A program made the translations under genes and the position numbers. From an uncultured Eubacteriales bacterium (lineage in GTDB: Bacteria > Bacillota > Clostridia > Lachnospirales > Lachnospiraceae), in the NCBI GenBank assembly GCA_900549105.1, contig URND01000106.1, positions 1 through 10,614 on the forward strand: a stretch of DNA of 10,614 bases. Direction: 5' to 3'. Below are positions 6,834-10,614 of this stretch, one piece after another. The stretch's first letter is position 1, and each line of letters opens with the position of its first letter. The notes under the pieces were generated by a model. That model saw only the letters and a program-made list of their open reading frames with translations. It was not told the origin of the DNA and searched no databases.

Positions 6834-6871
6834 GGCGAAACAGACAGCCCTGCCAGACTATCTATTTCGCC
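6834..6871 (-). terminator. Leader hairpin before the GDPD operon, likely GlpP-controlled attenuator
   Basis: A 16-bp uninterrupted stem (arms 6871-6856 and 6849-6834, three G-U pairs) with a 6-nt loop TGGCAG. On the minus strand it ends GTTTCGCC and is followed by the T-rich TTACATTTTATT. It lies about 30 nt after the predicted transcription start and before the SD of the first gene, so it would stop transcription unless overcome. In Bacillus, GlpP with G3P acts on such leader terminators. Here glpP is the adjacent upstream gene. The structure is seen directly; GlpP control is inferred. Confidence 0.75.
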
Positions 6872-6910
6872 TCTCTCACTCTCTAAAGCGTTACACATAT
6901 TTATAGCCTT

Positions 6911-6939
6911 ATCATAACACTTCTATCTCTTAAATGCAA
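6911..6939 (-). promoter_or_regulatory. Sigma-A-type promoter of the GDPD/G3P-oxidation operon
   Basis: The -35 box TTGCAT (6939-6934), a 17-nt spacer and the -10 box TATGAT (6916-6911) predict a start near 6904, ahead of the attenuator hairpin. The -35 box is also one arm of an inverted repeat whose other arm covers the end of glpP. Confidence 0.8.
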
Positions 6940-6964
6940 GAATAAACGCCATATTATTGCATTT
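6932..6964 (-). repeat. Inverted repeat spanning the glpP stop codon and the -35 box
   Basis: AAATGCAA (6964-6957) and TTGCATTT (6939-6932) form a perfect 8-bp inverted repeat with a 17-nt spacer. One arm encodes the last residues of GlpP and the other holds the -35 box. No T-run follows, so it is a poor terminator. It could be an operator or an incidental repeat in AT-rich DNA. Confidence 0.4.
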
Positions 6965-7526
6965 TCCATAGAGTGCGGTTTGTTGTGGAAATCGCGTCCG
7001 CCCCGGCCGACAAGGCGCTCATTACATCCTTTTTATCCGTTAAAAGTCCTCCCGCGATGACAGGCACGCTGACAAAGTTTCGAATATCCTTCAAAATCTT
7101 CGGCATAATCCCCGGCATGATTTCAACGCAATCCGGATGATAAACCTCAATCTGGCGTTTCGAATTTTCCAGGGCAATCGAATCGATGATGAAAAACCGC
7201 TGAATCGTCAAAAGCCCCAGTTCTTTCGCCCGCTTTACCACCGCCGGCTTAGTGCTGATAATTCCGTCGGCCTGAGTTGTTTTTTTAATGAAATCCACGG
7301 AAATTTCCTTGGAACTCAAACCGGTGATCAAATCCATATGGACAATCGCCGTTTTGCCGCCATCTTTTACCCTTTTTACTATGTCGCCAATATTGCATAC
7401 ATTGCCAAACAAAATAAATATGACCTGACATTCTGTTTTCAGACATTCAATCAGCCCTTGTTCATCCTTAATCGCCGCAATTACCGGCGAATCAATCAAT
7501 ATCTCCGCATCTAACATCTCTTTCAT
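6954..7526 (-). CDS. glpP: Glycerol-3-phosphate-responsive antiterminator GlpP
   Basis: RNA-binding regulator that, with glycerol-3-phosphate, prevents termination in glp leader mRNAs. The 190-residue length fits the family. It is a TIM-barrel-like protein with the family pattern: PVIAAIKDEQGLIECL at the N-terminus, IFILFGNVCNIGDIV, KTAIVHMDLITGLSSKEISVDFI, ADGIISTKPAVVKRAKELG, VEIMPGIMPK, PVIAGGLLTDKKDV and the C-terminal GADAISTTNRTLW. I chose ATG 7526 because the longer in-frame reading from 7592 overlaps the DUF5716 gene, and residues before 7526 do not resemble the family. The ATG lies 1 nt after the upstream TAA (TAAAATG), and the purine-rich SD candidate is about 16 nt away, so reinitiation after the upstream gene is likely. 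Its probable target is the hairpin at 6871-6834. Confidence 0.93.
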   Translation of the reverse strand: MKEMLDAEILIDSPVIAAIKDEQGLIECLKTECQVIFILFGNVCNIGDIVKRVKDGGKTAIVHMDLITGLSSKEISVDFIKKTTQADGIISTKPAVVKRAKELGLLTIQRFFIIDSIALENSKRQIEVYHPDCVEIMPGIMPKILKDIRNFVSVPVIAGGLLTDKKDVMSALSAGADAISTTNRTLWKMQ

Positions 7527-7527
7527 T

Positions 7528-9675
7528 TTATATACTTCGATACTCTCCCTTCTCCTCTTCCAGCCATGCAAGTACCTCCGGGCAAACGGCATCCCATTGA
7601 CTCTCGCTGTGGATATCCTTCATATTTTCCAGCATTTCATAAACCGGCCGGGACTCAAACCGGCGTTCCGCCGCTTCAAGCCGCTGATTCATCTGCCTGA
7701 AAACATCCGGCGGAAGAATCATGCGGTTTGACTCCTGAAGCATTTCATCCTCCCGGCCAAGTATCTTCAGCATCATAAGCCAGGCATCTCTGGAAACCTC
7801 TGAAGCATTTAATTCATAAGCCTTCTTAAAACAGCTCAGCGCCGCCTCCCCGTTCGCCAGCCGCGCAAAGGCAATTCCCATATTATGACAGACATTTCCC
7901 CGGAACTCATTTGTCACCATTTCATCCGAATCATCCATCATCAAATCCACTTTTTTATAAACCGCCAGTGCTTCCAGCGGCCGTCCATAACGCAGATAAT
8001 TATCCGCTTCCACCTTTCGTGTCTCAATCGGATTCTGCATCTCAATCTCTTCAATAACCTTTTGAAGCTGATTAATCTCTTCTTTTGAATAGTAATCCAC
8101 CGACATCAATATCAGGCGGACCATCTCTTTGAGTGTCCTCCGGTTCTTTTTCGCCTCCCTGAGACGCTTCACCAGGGCCCTCTCGCCCAGATTTTTCTCA
8201 ATCCAGTATAACAGATCATCCCCGAAGGTCTCCAGGCTGATTGTGTATATGTGGTGATAAATATAATGGCAAAGCTGTTCCAAACTGTAGACACGGATAC
8301 CGCTCAGGCTGAAATAATAAGGCACTGTATTGTTCTGTCCATCCGTCAGAATCAGCCGCCCCGGCTCATGAACTTCTTTATCATCAAATGTCTCATCATA
8401 AATATCAAATACATGCTCCGACACTTTATCCGAAGCCGGATAGAATTCCCCAAATCCTTTGTCCTGCAGCAAAACGCGGCAATGGGATGTGTCGTCAAAT
8501 CGGAGCTGCATGTGAAAATATCTCGTCTTATCCGGCCGCTTTTCATCCGCCTCAAAACCATCCAACGGAATCTGCAGCGAGCGTTCCCGCTTACTCAGAT
8601 AATCCATCAAATGAATAGTGACATGGTCCATGCCATCCGGTATAAAAAAGGTTTCCGCCTGAACGTCGTACCAAATCTGTCCCGCCTGGATAAGCTCTAT
8701 ATTCGTCATTTCCCGTTTTTTACTTCCCCGGATATAAACTGTTTTTGAAATGACGTCTTCATTGAGGGCAATAAAATTCCCTTCTTCCAAAAGTCCGGCA
8801 GTCATCAAACTATAGTAACAGGCTCCCCGGGAGAAAATATTTGAACCGATAAATCCTTTTCGGTGATGGCAGAGATTTTTTAATGAAATCTTTGCCCAGT
8901 TTCCCTCAAAGCCTTCTCCTGTCAAATACACTGTAGATATGATTTTATTTGCCGTCACCCGCCGGACAACCTCCAAAAACCTCCGGTCCAGCTCCGGCGG
9001 CGCTGTCTGCCCAATCTCGCTGCCATCAAAATATTCCGTCAGCGGGACGGTTGTCGCCATAACTCCAATCGGCATCCTCTTTTTTGAGATAGCCAGATGA
9101 TAGTAAGTCATCCCCCGCCGGGAATAATCAAACAGACCCACATCGTGCTGCCATAATTCCCGTTTCTGATTCAACGCATAATATTCATAGGCGGAAACAT
9201 GGTTTATCACTGACAGCCGGTTTTCATCAAAATTCATCCCGGCGCACAGCCCTTTTAATGTCTCCACCGTGTATTTCCCAAGTTTTTCGACAGAAACCGT
9301 CAACTGGCCAACAGCCCAATGGGGATAATATTTTGTCACCAGCTTCAGGCTTTCCGTCATAAATATCCGCACCAGCTCCGCGCCGGAATATAAATCGTCA
9401 CCCACGGCAATATCCTGCTTCTGCTCCAGCACATCGACAAAATTTTCCACCAGGGCACCCCGGTGTTCATTGACCGCCTTCCAGGCATCATAACCACAAA
9501 CCCAGGAGCCGTCCGAATAAAGACGGCACAGCACCGTTGGAATCCGGTCCAGCATCTTTTCTCCGATATAGCAGATGGTATCCATATCCTGTGTTTTCTG
9601 GTTGTAGCAACTAATCTGGACATAATCATTGCACAGGTCATATCCCAAAATCAGTTCTTTTATTCGATTATCCAT
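7528..9675 (-). CDS. DUF5716-type protein: divergent actin/Hsp70-like N-terminus, C-terminal TPR-like repeats
   Basis: A 715-residue soluble protein; I recognise the DUF5716 pattern from Lachnospiraceae, function unknown. The N-terminal half reads like a divergent actin/Hsp70-fold ATPase: a phosphate-1-like LILGYDLCNDYVQIS at 8-22, a degenerate phosphate-2-like GLFDYSRRGMTYYHLAI at 180-196 and an adenosine-motif-like VYLTGEGFEGNW at 249-260, followed by SRGACYYSL. The glycines of classical phosphate motifs are partly lost, so ATPase activity is doubtful. Residues 332-402 are beta-rich. About 459-543 is a helical block beginning VYSLEQLCHYIYHH, and 555-627 holds two TPR-like repeats (YLRYGRPLEALAVYKK and NMGIAFARLANGEAALSCFKKA). 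Start 9675 is chosen for AGAGGA 7 nt upstream; the longer reading to 9774 overlaps the preceding gene. It lies 16 nt after the DUF5717 stop and 1 nt before glpP. Confidence 0.8.
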   Translation of the reverse strand: MDNRIKELILGYDLCNDYVQISCYNQKTQDMDTICYIGEKMLDRIPTVLCRLYSDGSWVCGYDAWKAVNEHRGALVENFVDVLEQKQDIAVGDDLYSGAELVRIFMTESLKLVTKYYPHWAVGQLTVSVEKLGKYTVETLKGLCAGMNFDENRLSVINHVSAYEYYALNQKRELWQHDVGLFDYSRRGMTYYHLAISKKRMPIGVMATTVPLTEYFDGSEIGQTAPPELDRRFLEVVRRVTANKIISTVYLTGEGFEGNWAKISLKNLCHHRKGFIGSNIFSRGACYYSLMTAGLLEEGNFIALNEDVISKTVYIRGSKKREMTNIELIQAGQIWYDVQAETFFIPDGMDHVTIHLMDYLSKRERSLQIPLDGFEADEKRPDKTRYFHMQLRFDDTSHCRVLLQDKGFGEFYPASDKVSEHVFDIYDETFDDKEVHEPGRLILTDGQNNTVPYYFSLSGIRVYSLEQLCHYIYHHIYTISLETFGDDLLYWIEKNLGERALVKRLREAKKNRRTLKEMVRLILMSVDYYSKEEINQLQKVIEEIEMQNPIETRKVEADNYLRYGRPLEALAVYKKVDLMMDDSDEMVTNEFRGNVCHNMGIAFARLANGEAALSCFKKAYELNASEVSRDAWLMMLKILGREDEMLQESNRMILPPDVFRQMNQRLEAAERRFESRPVYEMLENMKDIHSESQWDAVCPEVLAWLEEEKGEYRSI

Positions 9676-9682
9676 AAACACG

Positions 9683-9688
9683 TCCTCT
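9683..9688 (-). promoter_or_regulatory. Ribosome binding site that fixes the DUF5716 start at 9675
   Basis: AGAGGA lies 7 nt before ATG 9675, inside the 16-nt gap after the DUF5717 stop. A longer in-frame reading from 9774 would overlap the preceding gene by over 80 nt, and its extra residues look like out-of-frame translation. Confidence 0.7.
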
Positions 9689-9691
9689 TCT

Positions 9692-10614
9692 CTAAAGTAA
9701 TTCAAATACTTCGTCTGCCACAGCCTTTCTCCGGCTGTACTCGCAGGCGGTCCGATAAAGCGCCTCATAATCATTGAAATCCTTCTGAAGAATCATACGG
9801 TTAATATAATCCATACCGCTGATAAGCGGACCTTCGCCATCGGCTTCCTGCCGAACTTCCTGCATCTCCGTCACAATGATATCTTCTCCATCGTCGTCCA
9901 AAGCCTGCCAGAATAACTTTTCTCCGGCAAACAGGGCCCATGATTTTATAAAAATACCGCCGTACACACTCTGCATGTTTTCTTCTTTCCACTCACTGCT
10001 CTGAGCCCCGGATTCCACCCGGTAACGCACTTTAACCGTATGCTCCGGATTTGTCGTATAGGCAATAAACACTTTATCCACCAGTTCCCGGGGAATATCC
10101 GTCAGATTCATAAATGCCTTAAACCACGGCAGCATAACGCCCCGGCTCACAAACCGGCGCACCTCGCGGCAAATCCAGCCGTCATAGGCGCTTTCACTCT
10201 GAGGATGTTCCGAGAGATATTTCAGCATAGCCAGACTGCAGACATCCCGTCCCCGCTCCATCTGGTCCATCTCAATCTCCATATACTGGAATATGTTTTC
10301 CTTCAATTCCCGGTTCTTCACAAGGCACCGGTAGGCATTATAGGCGAGATAAGCCCGGACAATTTTAATATTCGGACGCATCCGATAGTAGGAATCAAAC
10401 ACCGGGCCGCTCTCCTCCACCATATCCTCCGTGAACAATACCTGGCAGAGCATTTTTTCTTCCAGTTGATGGACTTCCACCTCGAAGCCGACAGCAGCCT
10501 GCCAGATATCCATATAATCCTTCGTAGTCCCCATATAATACCGGTTCAGATATTCGAGAATACTCTCATCATATTTTCCGGCCTTAAAGGCATAAAAAGC
10601 CGTCTCGAGAAGAA
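9692..10614 (-). CDS. DUF5717-type protein, C-terminal part (cut by window edge)
   Basis: The frame is open to the window edge, showing 306 C-terminal residues; the ATG at 10534 is internal, because LLETAFYAFKAGKYDESILEYLNRYY reads without a break upstream of it. This first stretch looks like a TPR-type helix pair. Further on, RPNIKIVRAYLAYNAYRCL and later helices continue an alpha-helical array. They lead to a beta-rich domain with PRELVDKVFIAYTTNPEHTVKVRYRVESG and YGGIFIKSWALFAGEKLFWQ. The tail is IDYINRMI-like (MDYINRMILQKDFNDYEALYRT), ending DEVFELL. I recognise this as the C-terminus of the large DUF5717 proteins (full length about 1,100 residues or more) usually encoded next to DUF5716. 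No enzymatic motif is visible. The function is unknown; a scaffold role is a guess from the helical repeats. Confidence 0.75.
   Translation of the reverse strand, partial: LLETAFYAFKAGKYDESILEYLNRYYMGTTKDYMDIWQAAVGFEVEVHQLEEKMLCQVLFTEDMVEESGPVFDSYYRMRPNIKIVRAYLAYNAYRCLVKNRELKENIFQYMEIEMDQMERGRDVCSLAMLKYLSEHPQSESAYDGWICREVRRFVSRGVMLPWFKAFMNLTDIPRELVDKVFIAYTTNPEHTVKVRYRVESGAQSSEWKEENMQSVYGGIFIKSWALFAGEKLFWQALDDDGEDIIVTEMQEVRQEADGEGPLISGMDYINRMILQKDFNDYEALYRTACEYSRRKAVADEVFELL

Noticed and set aside
7527..7592. A longer start for glpP at 7592.
   Set aside because: It would overlap the DUF5716 coding end by over 60 nt, and the extra residues (MPFARRYLHGWKRRR) are out-of-frame translation of that gene.
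1..10614. CRISPR arrays, tRNA/rRNA genes, insertion sequence ends or attachment sites.
   Set aside because: No regularly spaced repeats, no cloverleaf or rRNA-like sequence, and no transposase frame apart from the Rpn tail were seen.

Overview
All genes in this window are on the minus strand. The content points to an anaerobic, low-to-mid-GC Firmicute, most likely of the Lachnospiraceae. The evidence is a valS gene under a T-box leader, a GlpP antiterminator, a DUF1667 protein next to two flavoproteins, and the paired DUF5717/DUF5716 genes that I know mainly from that family. This assignment is inferred from gene content and family recognition, not from a search.

Layout in the order of transcription, from high to low coordinates. 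(1) 10614-9692 is the C-terminal part of a DUF5717-type protein, cut by the window edge. It is followed 16 nt later by a DUF5716-type protein (9675-7528) with a divergent actin/Hsp70-like N-terminal half and TPR-like repeats near its C-terminus. glpP starts 1 nt after the DUF5716 stop codon (7526-6954). (2) A sigma-A-type promoter (6939-6911) and a strong 16-bp hairpin (6871-6834) precede a tightly packed five-gene operon: glycerophosphodiester phosphodiesterase, GlpA-like FAD/[2Fe-2S] oxidoreductase, second FAD/NAD oxidoreductase, DUF1667 cysteine-motif protein and an MgtC-family membrane protein. The operon ends at a terminator hairpin (2123-2081). (3) 1938-1693 is the tail of an Rpn-type nuclease/transposase, lacking the catalytic part but keeping a ribosome binding site and a 70-codon reading frame. 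(4) valS (1295-1) has a good promoter, a valine T-box leader with terminator and antiterminator elements, and a strong SD. The gene runs off the window.

How the genes fit together (inference): the phosphodiesterase releases glycerol-3-phosphate (G3P) from glycerophosphodiesters. G3P is the known effector of GlpP, so GlpP could bind the leader hairpin and let transcription continue into the operon. The GlpA-like, FAD/NAD and DUF1667 proteins then form a soluble G3P-oxidising complex that makes DHAP. No glycerol kinase or facilitator is in the window, so this locus looks built for lipid head-group diesters rather than free glycerol. The least explained items are the DUF5717-DUF5716 pair coupled to glpP, the MgtC-type protein in a G3P operon, and the orphan Rpn tail.
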